Shown here: positions 1 through 10,216 of the stretch, piece after piece
How positions within the stretch are numbered: the stretch's first letter is position 1
How the letters are laid out: each line of letters starts with the position of its first letter
Assembly (NCBI GenBank): GCA_020284085.1
Contig: JACEVL010000052.1
Coordinates: forward strand, 152,001-216,000
Source of the DNA: Aporrectodea caliginosa
Lineage: Eukaryota > Annelida > Clitellata > Crassiclitellata > Lumbricidae
Length of the DNA: 64,000 nucleotides
Direction: 5' to 3'
The notes under the pieces: model-generated
Database searches by the model: none
What the model saw: only the letters and a program-made list of their open reading frames with translations
Told to the model about the DNA's origin: nothing
Position numbers and translations under genes: made by a program

Positions 1-57
1 ATCAAATTCCCAATGCACAGCGACATCTGACGGCAACCAGAGACGCTGATTTTGACC

Positions 58-59
<2 letters not shown>

Positions 60-88
<29 letters not shown>
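60..88. repeat. (TA)n microsatellite
   Basis: Uninterrupted TA dinucleotide run. Nothing else is recognisable in the first 255 bases, except that the opening bases (cagcgacatctgacggcaac) resemble the recurrent M2 motif. Confidence 0.95.
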
Positions 89-255
89 CTGTGAAAATCA
101 GCGTATATATATACACGCTATATACAACCGTATGACATTGTATAGGTTATATTGTCTGATTGTGATCAGAATGACGTCATACGCATTATTCGCGTCATGA
201 ATGTTTAATTATTCGTCGTTTATATCCACAATACAGTGAAACCGCCGTTATAATT

Positions 256-1363
256 ATGTGTATTGTATTGTATTGTATCTAAGCATTTATATAGCGCCTC
301 TCTCAGAATAACTATTCAGAAGCGCTCTCAGCACGAAAACCCCTGGGGAAAAGAAACGTCTTTAAAGAACGAGAGACCAAAGAGGAAAAACTAGTCATTA
401 GTTTAGCCCTTAATGAGGGGGAAGGTCATTCCAAGTAGAGGGACCAACCACAGCAAATGCCCGGCGTTGAGCCAAGGCAGTCCTAGTCCTAGGAACAAAA
501 AGATCTAGCCAATCAGCAGAGCGCAAGGAACGAGATGAGGTCGCAGATAACGGCTTTCGCATGTAGTCAGAAAGATACTTTGGGGCACTGCTCAGCTGCG
601 CCTTTGAAACTAGAAAGAGGATCTTATAATGGATGCGCGCAGTGATAGGAAGCCAGTGCAAGACATCAAGCATATATGTAGAGATATGCGAAAAGCGAGG
701 GAGTCGGGCTATGAGCCTAGCTGAAGCATTTAAGACCGATTGAAGGAAAGAAAGGCGCTGTTTTCGGGAGGCCCATAAGAAGTGAGTTGCAGTAGTCAAG
801 TCGGGAACAGATAAAGGCATGAACTATGGTGGTAAAGACAGAAGGAGAGACCGATCGTCTGATGGCTCTGAGATGCCTCAGTTGAAAGCAGCAGGAGCGA
901 GTCAGGTTAGATATGTGCTCCGTGATGGCCATCTGCCCTGTGTTTAGAAAATAAGAGCGAGATGTCGGCAGTAAAGAGAATGTAAAGGATTGGTCCGAGT
1001 ACCGAACCCTGGGGAACGCCAAATTTAACCCCAACCCACTCAGTCCTGGAGTCTCCAAGGACAACCATCTGCGTGCGGTCAGTGAGGTAGGATTTAAACC
1101 AAAGGAGGGGAATACCAGAAAGGCCACAGGATAACTCTAATCGCTGAAACAGAATCTCGTGATCCACCATATCAAAAGCAGAAGAGACGTCAAAAAGTGC
1201 CAAGAGAGAGAGTTGAGACTGGTCAATAGCTACATATATATCCGACAGAAGAGATAAGAGAGCAGTTTCTGTGGAATGATGACCCCTGAATCCAGATTGG
1301 GCTGTCGGCAGAAGTCCATCTTGCTCAAAGTAGGGAAGAAGCTGAAGTGACACTAGTCTCTCA
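256..1363 (-). mobile_element. CR1/L2-like LINE, 3' portion, minus strand
   Basis: Read on the minus strand this is the end of a non-LTR retrotransposon. It has reverse-transcriptase coding sequence, then the C-terminal region, then a 3' UTR with a hairpin (AGCGC...GCGCTATATAA) and a terminal (ATACA)n tail at about 258-279. The tail and hairpin match the 3' ends of the SINEs at 57566-57794 and 52733-52950. The element is 5'-truncated and internally deleted. Its upstream end meets an unrelated 445-bp insert at about 1364. The clade call rests on the style of the reverse transcriptase and C-terminus and is approximate. Confidence 0.85.
410..1353 (-). pseudogene. LINE ORF2 fragment (reverse transcriptase and C-terminus), broken
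   Basis: Minus-strand frames carry the reverse-transcriptase core (SGFRGHHSTETALL, FDVSSAFDMVDHEIL, VPQGSVLGP). They then jump to the post-RT region (FICSRLDYCNSLL, LPRFSHI, LHWLPI, FVPRTRTALAQRRAF). The block that should hold the catalytic YADD motif is missing. The junction lies near 925-960, where the reading frame changes. About 130 codons typical of this family are absent, so the enzyme would be dead. Two or more frame changes are needed to read the whole fragment. Confidence 0.85.
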
Positions 1364-1808
1364 GGTCTACGTTCAAAACCGCGATCACAAAACCGCGATC
1401 GTCAAAACCGCGATCACAAAATAGCGATGCACAAAACAGCGACTGCATAAAATAGCGATCATCAAAACAGCGATTAACTTCGAAGATTGACTTATTTAAT
1501 GTACGTTGATTGGTCCTGATTGCGAACTTAATTAGCGTTTATTATTTTACTAAATCATTTGAAGTTGTTGGAGTGAGAGCGGAAATGACAGCGTTGATTG
1601 GTCCTGATTGCGAACTTAATTGAACTTAAAATGTTGTAGTTAAGTAGGCCTACATCGCAGGACAAATACCAAATCCATCTCGAAGAATCTACAGAGAAAC
1701 TGCAGACAAAATAAAAAGCATCGTCGGCGATTACACTAATCGACCTATATTGGACTACTTTCGTGGAATTGGACATAATTTAAGTCTTCAAATTTTACAT
1801 TACACAAT
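1364..1808. other. Insert splitting the LINE, with degenerate short tandem repeats
   Basis: This segment separates two copies of the same LINE piece. Positions 1374-1478 hold about seven degenerate copies of a 14-15 bp unit of the form CAAAAccGCGATca. Further on, a 29-bp stretch starting gttgattggtcctgattgcg occurs twice, near 1506 and 1594. No coding potential and no clear terminal inverted repeat was found. Its origin is unknown. Confidence 0.6.
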
Positions 1809-2175
1809 AAACCAAAGGAGGGGAATACCAGAAAGGCCACAGGATAACTCTAATCGCTGAAACAGAATCTCGTGATCCACCATATCAAAAGCAGAAGAGA
1901 CGTCAAAAAGTGCCAAGAGAGAGAGGTGAGACTGGTCAATAGCTACATATATATCCGACAGAAGAGATAAGAGAGCAGTTTCTGTGGAATGATGACCCCT
2001 GAATCCAGATTGGGCTGCCGGCAGAAGTCCAGCTTGCTCAAAGTAGGGAAGAAGCTGAAGTGAAACTAGTCTCTCAAGGGTCTTCGAGAGGAACGAAAGA
2101 TTGGAAATGGGCCGGTAATTTTGACAGGCATTTTGGTCTAGATTTTGTTTCTTCAGAGTTGGGAAAACGATGTAT
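1809..2175 (-). pseudogene. LINE reverse-transcriptase fragment, second copy
   Basis: Minus-strand coding for the N-terminal half of the reverse transcriptase: NYRPISNLSFLSKTLERLV, then QSGFRGHHSTETALL, then FDVSSAFDMVDHEIL. Positions 1809-2076 nearly duplicate 1097-1363, differing by only a few substitutions. Beyond 2076 the copy continues into upstream RT sequence that the first copy lacks. Homology fades at about 2175. Confidence 0.8.
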
Positions 2176-2199
2176 AGGCCTACAGTCACAGTTGACAGT

Positions 2200-3689
2200 G
2201 TGTTATATATTAGGTCCCCCCCAACTTCTAGACTGTGGTTGCGCTTCTGGTGCAGATGTGTATGTATACATGTTGTATGCATTATTTGTATACGTATGCG
2301 TGTATGTATGGTATACCTAGGAGGAGGATGGTAAGAAAAGAAACGTGGTAAATAAGGAGAGGGACTAGCACTACCATAGTCAGTGGCGTAGTTTATTTTA
2401 ATATAGATGGTCCGAAAAGCGTACTTATCAATAATTTTCCATCACCAAATTTGCAAGTACATATCGCACGGAGTGCCTTAACCTCAATTCTCGCCTTAAT
2501 ACGTTGCGTGGGTATCTGCTAGCGTCTCGTAAAGTAAAATAATTTAAATCAGCAATGCCTCCAATCGTTGATAATTATTATACTAAAGGCGTTCTCGTTG
2601 ATAGTAAACACCGTTATTACAGAATCTCCTTACGCTATATATTAAGGGTCGCAACCAGAGGTAGTATTGCGTTTGTTTAACGGTCTCTTATGGTTGCCAC
2701 CAATGAGATATTATTATCATCGCTAGAGGGAACATGACGTATATTCCCTTCGCTAATTTTTGAAGCCACAACCATTAATAATATAAACGAAGAGAAATCT
2801 CTGCAACGAAGCTAACATTCCTGTGACGCTCTCCCCCCGCGAAGCGGGGCGAGACCTGCCCCTATAGAGGAAGAGTTCTGTCTCTGCCTCCCTCACTACC
2901 TCCCTCGCATCCATCGGCGAAGCCGATTACCCACCAGCATACCGGCATACCTCTACGAGCCCTTGGCTAGCCGTGACAAAAGGACGACGGCAGGGGGTGG
3001 ACGGAGAGAGGGACTGACGGCTGAGACGGACGGCAGAGGCCACTTCTGCCACCCTGCCTCTTTCATTTCCTTCATGCCTGTCTGCCTACCTGCCTCGAAG
3101 ACAACTATAGGGTTTGATATCTGCCTGCCTGCCTGGGAGGCAGAGGGGATGGAGGGAGGGTGGTAGGGATGGATAGAGGGCTGTAGGAGAGATGGACGGA
3201 CGGTTGGAGGTAAGGAAGGAGGGAGGGAGGGGATGGGCGAATGGTTGGAGGTAGGTAGAGAGGGACGGACGGACGGACGGAGAGAGGAAGGGAGGGTTGT
3301 AGGCAGGGTGAATGGATGGAGGGACTAAGGCAGAGGCAGGATAGAGGGAGAAGACTTAATCAACATATCCCGTGACCACGCATCTCTTAACATTTTCGAA
3401 TTGTTTTGAACCGTCCTATAGATATAATAACACCTTATCGAGAGTTCCGCAGTTAATTTAAATTGAAATGACGCGTTTTGATTGGTTGAAATTCATGGAC
3501 GCAGTCAAGCTTAAGCGAGACTGTTTAATTTCTTTTCAAAGCTTACGACTTGCAAAAAGTACAACACACAAAATAACAACTTATCGATTAAATAATATTC
3601 CAGCGGCCTCGTTTTCGGGCTTTAATAAGTTGCCGCATCCACACACTACACAATTTAACTTTCGATCGGGTCGCCATTTTGAGCGGGCT
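2200..3689. other. Non-coding interval, no gene seen
   Basis: The first part is AT-rich with a degraded M2-like motif near 2674. From about 2820 to 3350 the sequence becomes GC- and purine-rich, with GGAC/GGAG-type short repeats (a run of gacg near 3264-3281) and CTGC-rich runs. Short open frames here are compositional. The final 20 bases are the left target flank of the LTR retrotransposon. Confidence 0.6.
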
Positions 3690-3694
3690 CGGGG
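3690..3694. repeat. Target-site duplication of the gypsy element, left copy (CGGGG)
   Basis: CGGGG lies directly before the left LTR and is repeated directly after the right LTR at 11355-11359. Five bases is the usual size for Ty3/gypsy elements. The match actually extends to ten bases (CGGGGTCAAG) because the first bases of the left LTR are altered. Confidence 0.8.
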
Positions 3695-4832
3695 TCAAGC
3701 GATTAAATCTTATCAAATGCCATGTTTAACTAATTAATTAATATAATACTAGTATAAGCTAGTCAATTACAGTGGCGATATATAAAAGATGTAGTGGCGA
3801 TAAATAAATATAATATTAGACTAGGTAAGAGGCTTTTAAACGTAATTTAAATGTCACGTGATGTGCTATGTTGCTAAGCGACCAATGACGCTAGGTGGAT
3901 AGAAACACAGGGACGGTTAAAGACCGGTAATAACAGTTGAGACGTTGTAAGTTCAAGAGAGAAGAGTGGTGAAAAGAATTGCCGAGAATGGAAGGAAACG
4001 GCAGCATCGTTTGAGTTGCGGAGATATACGTGGATCGACTTTATTAGGAGCGATCACGGTGAATCCAGGATTTAAAGTGTTTCGATCGAAGTGGAGTTCG
4101 AGCGAACTTTAATCTTGCGAGTGTCGGTGGTAGTGAAACGTTGCCACGACATTATTCGATGAAGTAAGACGGCGAGATTTGAAGTCAATCGTTCCTGCGT
4201 AAGTTAGGAAAGACTGTCATTCTGCTGTAGTTACTGTTGAGAGAAAGTGGATGTGTAACGGAGTAAAACAGTGGGATTGCTAAGTCATTCGTTCCGGCGT
4301 AAGCTTGGAAAGACTAACATTCAACTGGAATTACTGTTGCGAGGTTGTTTGGGAGCGATCGTCATTCGGAGTCAACTGCGAGCCAAGTGGACGGTTAGTT
4401 GCGAGGAATTTAAAGCGTGAGACTATCTTCCTACGTGTGGATTCGGATATTTCTACGCTACCTTGACTTTCAAAGACGGAGAAGTGATGTACGTATTCGA
4501 GACCAGCGATTGAACCTCGAGTATCTACGACTACGTGAGACCAATCCAAGAATTCTTCTACGATAACTTCGACATGGGATCCACGTGCACTTGTAATGGG
4601 GAATCAGATAAGCCTCATAATAATCTATTTATTGTAGATTAAATACGCCACTATAGGTAGATAGGATTTGCTGTAATTGTTGTACAGAATTGACTTATAT
4701 TTTCAATATTAATTTAATCTATTTACTACAATGTGTCCAGTGTCAATATTTTCAACAACACTTATCGTACGTAAGGCCTTCTCAGCCAAGTTCGACTAAG
4801 CTAAAAAGCTATATATTAATTATTAGGCTACA
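3695..4832 (+). repeat. Left LTR
   Basis: 1,138 bp ending in GGCTACA. It should begin TGTAGC, making an inverted pair with the terminal GCTACA, but reads TCAAGC. All other compared stretches match the right LTR base for base. The 72-codon antisense frame found in both LTRs (4331-4549 and 10853-11071) is simply duplicated with the LTR and shows no recognisable domain. Confidence 0.95.
3779..3788 (+). promoter_or_regulatory. Candidate LTR TATA box
   Basis: TATATAAAAG lies about 85 bp into the LTR between two copies of gtggcgata. An AATAAA follows at 3803-3808. The same elements lie at 10301-10310 and just after it in the right LTR. Their use as promoter and polyadenylation signal is inferred from position and motif only. 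Confidence 0.4.
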
Positions 4833-4836
4833 ACTT

Positions 4837-4854
4837 TGGGAGCTCATAGTCCAG
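4837..4854 (+). other. Candidate primer-binding site
   Basis: The first TGG after the left LTR is four bases downstream and starts tgggagctcatagtcc. A primer-binding site is expected here, complementary to the 3' end of a tRNA. Beyond the TGG I could not match it with certainty to any tRNA acceptor end. The primer may be an internal tRNA fragment. Confidence 0.3.
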
Positions 4855-5124
4855 GATTTGAGAGACTTTATTATGCTTAAGTAAACCGTTAGTTAATTTG
4901 CATTAGGATAGTAGTAGATTGATTAGTTTAATTTGAATTATAACGGTACGCATCTGTAGGTCATTTGAAACGGTGCGATTAGATGTTAAATTAAGTGTTA
5001 CGTCATAGCCATAGAGTACATATAAATAAGAGGTTACATATAGAGCGTCATTAGTATTCGAGGATTTTATATAGCACAAAGCTTTTGATTTATTACTTAG
5101 CCGAAACAAAAGTAAGCAAGTAAG

Positions 5125-5517
5125 ATGTCCGTTACTGACTACCAACAGTGGTTACAGATGGGCCAAGATCTCGGAATGGAAGGAGAGGAATTGAAAATTT
5201 TTGTACGAGAGAAACAGGCTGAACTGAGAGAAGAGAGAGCCAGAGAGAGAGAAGATAAAAAGGCTACTGAGCGATTAGAAGAAGAGAGAGCTAAGCGGCA
5301 AGCAGAGGATGAGCGTGCTAAGCGCCAAATGGAATTAGAAGAAGCTAAGCGGCAAGCAGAGGATGAGCGTGCTAAGCGCCAAATGGAATTAGAAGAAGCT
5401 AAGCGGCAAGCAGAGGATGAGCGTGCTAAGCGCCAAATGGAATTAGAAGAAGCTAAGCGGCAAGCAGAGGATGAACGGGCTATTTGGCCAGATGAAAATG
5501 GAATTAAAGAAAATTGA
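5125..5517 (+). CDS. gag: Gag N-terminal region with coiled-coil repeats (short upstream frame)
   Basis: A 130-residue frame starting at the first good ATG after the leader, with A at -3. The N-terminus (MSVTDYQQWLQMGQDLG...) resembles the N-terminal gag region of other metazoan gypsy elements. From about residue 35 it is strongly charged, rich in Glu, Arg and Lys, with coiled-coil character. It contains three perfect 18-residue repeats and the start of a fourth. It ends at a TGA after running into a different frame. The 1,513-codon frame begins at 5471, inside its last 47 bases, in the +1 frame. The amphipathic, charged repeat pattern resumes in the second frame at about 5489, so the two were probably one protein ancestrally. 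Either a programmed frameshift joins them or a one-base insertion has broken this copy. Confidence 0.8.
   Translation: MSVTDYQQWLQMGQDLGMEGEELKIFVREKQAELREERAREREDKKATERLEEERAKRQAEDERAKRQMELEEAKRQAEDERAKRQMELEEAKRQAEDERAKRQMELEEAKRQAEDERAIWPDENGIKEN
5290..5485 (+). repeat. 54-bp coding tandem repeat in gag
   Basis: Units at 5290-5343, 5344-5397 and 5398-5451 are essentially identical and encode an 18-residue charged repeat. A fourth unit starts at 5452 and diverges after about 25 bases, next to the frame change. Identity between units implies very recent expansion or homogenisation. Confidence 0.95.
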
Positions 5518-8500
5518 GGCAGAAATTAAAATCAAAGAGATTGAAGCAAGGGCGACTGCTGATCGTCAACAAAATGGAGGCAGTAATGTAATGTTTGTAA
5601 ATGATAATGAAGAAGGAAATAGTGGAAATAATGGAAGGGGAATGAGAGACATTAAATTTCCCAATTTTAATGAAAACAAGGATTGCTTAGACGCATATTT
5701 ATTAAGATTTGAAAGGACAGTGGAGGCGTACGAGATTCCGCAAAAACTTTGGTCCTTAACACTAGCTAGACATCTAGAAGGGAAAGCCTTAGAAGTCTAC
5801 CAGAGATTATCTTCTAGAGAGGCACAAAATTATGAATGTCTTAAAGAACAATTGCTCAAGAGGTTTAGATTGACAGAAGGCGGTTACAGACAAAAATTTA
5901 GAGAAAGTCGAATTGAAATTGGAGAGAATTGTTCTCAATTTTTGGAAAGATTGAGGAGATACCTTAGACAGTGGATGGCCTTAGCAGGATATGAGGAAAC
6001 ATTTGAAGGGTTAGAGAGTTTAATATTGAAGGAACAATTCTTCACAACCTGCTCACCAGAATTGAAGATCTTTATTAAGGAGAAAGGTAAGATTAAACTC
6101 AAGGACATGTTAACTCATGCGGAGGCATACATTGAAGCTCACGGGTACAAACATGGTGATACCAGTATGAGAGTAAAACCAAGGTTCACATTTGACAGAG
6201 ACCAACATAAAGTATTTGAAGAAAGAACCAAGGATAAATTTACCAATGCAACAAATAGGTTCAAAGCTGCTAATGAATGGCATGGTGAAACCAATAGGAG
6301 TAGGGTAAATAACAGAGATTTTCACAAAGAAGGAACACAGAGCAATGAGAAGGGAATTGTCTGTTATGTCTGTAAAATAGCTGGTCATAAGGCATACAAC
6401 TGCCCAAATAAATTCAAAGGACATGTTAAGCATACAGCTGCAGCTATTCAAGTGTTTGAGAATAGCAGACATAAGATAATGAATAGTCGAGATAGATGTG
6501 GTGTAATGTGTAGATCAGAATCAGATAATTGGAGGATTCCACAGATTAGGACAAGTGAAGCAAGTGAGAAAGTAACAAGTGCTTTTGTCATGGATATGGA
6601 TTGTCATGATCTGCATAGGTCAAGTAATGTCAATTCACAGCACTGGGTCAAACTGAATGGAATAGAATCAGAGTGTTTATACGATTCAGGTGCTACGTGT
6701 TGTGTTGTCAAGAGAAGCCTGATAGACAATTCAGCATTGACGGGTAAAGAAACATTATGCACACTAATTGATGGAAGTACCAAGTTATTTCCCACAGCAA
6801 ATGTTATAATCGAGGGAGAATATTTCACCGGACAAATAGAAGCCCTTGTAATGGAAGACCCTGTAAAACCTGTTATAATAGGGAAGATAAATGGAGTAAG
6901 ATATTTACTAGGAAAAGATAAAACGGCAGAAGTAAATTTGGAAAGTGATACGTGTAATAGAGCCGAGGCAGACATTGAAACAAACACAGGTCAAAACAAA
7001 TACTCGGAGATACACAATCATACAGAAAGCAGTAGAGAAGAGGATATACACATAGATCGTGATGTCACCGCGACAGATGACGTCATCGAAGAATGTAAAC
7101 ATCGACTCACGATGGCCGCTGTTGAGACGAGAGAGGCGAGCGCTAAAGTCGAAAAGTTTAGACCTCTAAAATACGCGAAATTACCCGATCTTAAAGTAAC
7201 TCCTGAGGAGATTAAAAGATTGCAAATGGAGGACGAAACTTTAAAGAAGTACATGGAGATAGCCGATCAGACAAAAGATGTAGAAGAGCAGACAGGCAAG
7301 ATAAGATTTGTCAAAGAAAATGGATTACTGTATAGATTGTACAAGGAAATCCTAAAAGACGAAATTAAGTTACAGTTAATGGTTCCAAAGACACTTCGAG
7401 ATAAGGTAATGTTGATCGCACATTGTTCTCTTTTATCTGCACATCTAGGAATAACGAAGACATTGAGTAAGATTACTAATGACTTCTATTGGCCGTCAAT
7501 AAATCAGGATGTACGTAGATACGTGCTTAGTTGCGATACTTGTCAGAGAGCTGTAGACAAGAAGGTGAATTATAGGGCACCGATGGGACATTTACCAATA
7601 GTGGATGTACCCTTCAACCATATCTGTGTTGATATAATAGGTCCTGTAAATCCGATGTCAGTCAGGGGGTACAGATACGTGTTGACCATAATAGATTTGA
7701 GCACTAGGTATCCAGAAGCCATACCTTTAAAGGGAATTAGTACAGAAGAAGTGGTTGAGGCATTATTCAGTGTTTATTGTCGAATGGGTATACCACAAAA
7801 GATCCATACCGACAGAGGAAGTCAGTTCACATCAGAATTAATGGCAGATGTGAACAGGTTGTTGCTAATCAAGCACACCATGACTAGCCCTTACCACGCA
7901 ATGGGAAACGGATGTGTCGAGAGACTGAATGGTACAATTAAGGCGACACTAAGAAAGCTGATAGGTGAACAACCAAAAGAGTGGGATAGGTATTTAACAC
8001 CTCTCTTATTTGCATTGAGAGATACGGTACACGAAAGCCACGGGTTCACACCATTTGAATTAGTATTCGGTAGATCATGTCGAGGTCCGGTTAAAATTCT
8101 AAAGGAATTGTGGACTAATGGAACTGTAGAAGAGGAGATTAAAGATGCATACACTTATGTACTTGAATTGAGGGAGAGAATAGATGAAACATGTGCATTG
8201 GCACAGAAAGCTATCAGTCAGTCACAGTTGAAGAACAAGAAGTATTATGACAAGAAGTCGAGAAATAGGAAACTTGAAATTGGAGATAAAGTATTATTGT
8301 TATTGCCGACCAGCAACAACAAACTACTTATGCAATGGCAAGGTCCATTAATCGTAAGAGATAAAGTAGGAGAGTATGATTATAGAGTTGAAGATAAGAA
8401 TGGAAGGATTAAGACATACCACATCAACATGCTAAAGAAATACATAGACAGGAGAGACATGTTAGAGGAGAAAGCAAATGTTGAAAAAGATAGAACAGGT

Positions 8501-10012
8501 GAAGCAGAAGTAGTTGCTTATGTGTCAGCGGTAGTACATGATGGAGAAATAGGAATAGATGGAGAGGAAGAGATTCTAGAGTTATATAACAGTAAACAAA
8601 GGGAGAATTATAAGGATGTTGATATAAACCCAGACTTGAGTGAAAAACAAAAAGGAGATATGATGAGATTATTAGAAGAATATAGCGATATATTTTCTGA
8701 TGTACCAGGGAAGACAGATCTTGTTGAACATGAGATTAAGTTAACTAGTACAGAACCAACTCGATCAAAAGCATACCCAACTCCATATCATTTACAGAAA
8801 GAAATAGATAAAGAGATAGAGTTAATGTTGAACAATGGGATAATAGTGAGATCTGAATCAGCATATGCTGCACCACTAGTAGTAGTGAAGAAATCAGATG
8901 GGTCGAATAGACTCTGTTGTAACTACAAACAGTTAAACAAGATAACAGTATTTGATCCGGAACCCATGATGTCGAACGAAGAGGTTTTTAATAAATTGAG
9001 TGGGAGCAAAATATACAGTAAATTCGATTTTTGCAAAGGTTACTGGCAAATACCAATGGCAGAAAACTCACAGGATTATACGACTTTTATTTGCGCCAAT
9101 GGAATGTTTAAATTCAAAGTCATGCCATTCGGCTTAATAAACAGTGCTTCAAGTTATAATAGGATGATAAGAAAGGTCCTATATGGAACAAAGAATCTAG
9201 AAAGTTATGTAGATGACATACTAGCGCATACGGTGGAATGGGATGATCACATGAATGTGTTAAGAGAATTTTTCAAACGAGTAAGGAAGGCTAAACTTAC
9301 TTTGAAACCAAAGAAATGTTCATTAGGGTACGGGAAGGTAGATTTTCTGGGGCACACACTCAAAGGTAGTGAAATAAGTCCTAAGGTAGAATCGATAGAT
9401 AAAATAGTGGATATGCCGAGGCCACAGAATAAGAAACAGGTGAGAAGTTTCTTAGGCGCAGTGAATTATTATAGGAAGTTCATTCCTCATTGTGCTGAAT
9501 TAATGGCACCATTATCTGACTTGACTAAGAAACAGTCACCAAACGTAGTAGATTGGACACCAATACTGGAGAAATCCTTTGTAAAGCTGAAGGAGGCGTT
9601 AGCAAGTAAACCTATAGTGAGGTTACCTGACTTAAGTAAGGAATTTACGATTCAGACGGATGCATCTGGTATAGGAATAGGTTGTGTGTTAATGCAGAAA
9701 TACGAAGATGTAAATCACCCTATTGCATACGCAAGTAGGAAGTTACTAGATAGAGAAAGAAGATATTCAGTGGAAGAAAGAGAATGTTTAGCCATAATGT
9801 GGGGCATTGAGAAGTTTGATAGATATCTATTTGGCAAACAGTTTGTGATTGAAACAGATCATTGCGGATTGCAATACATGAAGGAAGGGAGAATGAAGAA
9901 TGCTAGAGTGATGAGGTGGAGTCTTGCATTACAGAATTATTGCTTCAAAATCAATTATATCAAAGGATGTAACAATGTGATATCTGATTATTTGAGTAGA
10001 GGATCAGTTTAG
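5471..10012 (+). CDS. pol: Gag-Pol polyprotein: capsid, zinc knuckle, protease, integrase, RT, RNase H
   Basis: An uninterrupted 1,513-residue frame. The first ATG is probably not the natural start (see the gag repeat). Domains in order: a retrotransposon capsid region at about 60-190; a CCHC zinc knuckle (C298, C301, H306, C311); an aspartic protease (DSGA at 405-408); an integrase with an HHCC finger (H651, H658, C688, C691), a D721-D781-E817 triad with 35 residues between the last two, and a GPY/F-type C-terminus (GP at 958-959); a reverse transcriptase at about 1086-1265 with D1186 and YVDD at 1246-1249; and RNase H at about 1375-1510 with D1397, E1438 and D1463. All catalytic residues I looked for are present. 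The integrase precedes RT, the reverse of ordinary gypsy elements and diagnostic of the Gmr1 group. No env and no chromodomain are visible. Confidence 0.95.
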   Translation: MNGLFGQMKMELKKIEAEIKIKEIEARATADRQQNGGSNVMFVNDNEEGNSGNNGRGMRDIKFPNFNENKDCLDAYLLRFERTVEAYEIPQKLWSLTLARHLEGKALEVYQRLSSREAQNYECLKEQLLKRFRLTEGGYRQKFRESRIEIGENCSQFLERLRRYLRQWMALAGYEETFEGLESLILKEQFFTTCSPELKIFIKEKGKIKLKDMLTHAEAYIEAHGYKHGDTSMRVKPRFTFDRDQHKVFEERTKDKFTNATNRFKAANEWHGETNRSRVNNRDFHKEGTQSNEKGIVCYVCKIAGHKAYNCPNKFKGHVKHTAAAIQVFENSRHKIMNSRDRCGVMCRSESDNWRIPQIRTSEASEKVTSAFVMDMDCHDLHRSSNVNSQHWVKLNGIESECLYDSGATCCVVKRSLIDNSALTGKETLCTLIDGSTKLFPTANVIIEGEYFTGQIEALVMEDPVKPVIIGKINGVRYLLGKDKTAEVNLESDTCNRAEADIETNTGQNKYSEIHNHTESSREEDIHIDRDVTATDDVIEECKHRLTMAAVETREASAKVEKFRPLKYAKLPDLKVTPEEIKRLQMEDETLKKYMEIADQTKDVEEQTGKIRFVKENGLLYRLYKEILKDEIKLQLMVPKTLRDKVMLIAHCSLLSAHLGITKTLSKITNDFYWPSINQDVRRYVLSCDTCQRAVDKKVNYRAPMGHLPIVDVPFNHICVDIIGPVNPMSVRGYRYVLTIIDLSTRYPEAIPLKGISTEEVVEALFSVYCRMGIPQKIHTDRGSQFTSELMADVNRLLLIKHTMTSPYHAMGNGCVERLNGTIKATLRKLIGEQPKEWDRYLTPLLFALRDTVHESHGFTPFELVFGRSCRGPVKILKELWTNGTVEEEIKDAYTYVLELRERIDETCALAQKAISQSQLKNKKYYDKKSRNRKLEIGDKVLLLLPTSNNKLLMQWQGPLIVRDKVGEYDYRVEDKNGRIKTYHINMLKKYIDRRDMLEEKANVEKDRTGEAEVVAYVSAVVHDGEIGIDGEEEILELYNSKQRENYKDVDINPDLSEKQKGDMMRLLEEYSDIFSDVPGKTDLVEHEIKLTSTEPTRSKAYPTPYHLQKEIDKEIELMLNNGIIVRSESAYAAPLVVVKKSDGSNRLCCNYKQLNKITVFDPEPMMSNEEVFNKLSGSKIYSKFDFCKGYWQIPMAENSQDYTTFICANGMFKFKVMPFGLINSASSYNRMIRKVLYGTKNLESYVDDILAHTVEWDDHMNVLREFFKRVRKAKLTLKPKKCSLGYGKVDFLGHTLKGSEISPKVESIDKIVDMPRPQNKKQVRSFLGAVNYYRKFIPHCAELMAPLSDLTKKQSPNVVDWTPILEKSFVKLKEALASKPIVRLPDLSKEFTIQTDASGIGIGCVLMQKYEDVNHPIAYASRKLLDRERRYSVEERECLAIMWGIEKFDRYLFGKQFVIETDHCGLQYMKEGRMKNARVMRWSLALQNYCFKINYIKGCNNVISDYLSRGSV

Positions 10013-10201
10013 AATTAAGATTTATTAAGATAGGTAAGAAAGTAAGATATATAGATGTATATAGAATAAGTAGAAATATGTTAAGTTTAGATGAGATAGT
10101 TTGTTTGTAAGTATGTTTAAATAGTATTCTTGTTTAAATTAGTGAATGACAAGTCATTTGATAAGTAGGTTAGAGATAGAAAGCCTGTAAACAGTCTTTT
10201 T

Positions 10202-10210
10202 AAGAGGGGG
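10202..10210 (+). other. Polypurine tract
   Basis: AAGAGGGGG lies six bases before the right LTR, the expected position for the plus-strand primer of reverse transcription. Confidence 0.8.
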
Positions 10211-10216
10211 CCTATT

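Noticed and set aside
4331..4549. Antisense 72-codon frame present in both LTRs
   Set aside because: It is identical because the LTRs are identical. It has no recognisable domain and the usual length expected by chance.
10013..10201. Search for an envelope gene downstream of pol
   Set aside because: Only 189 bases lie between pol and the polypurine tract, without an open frame.
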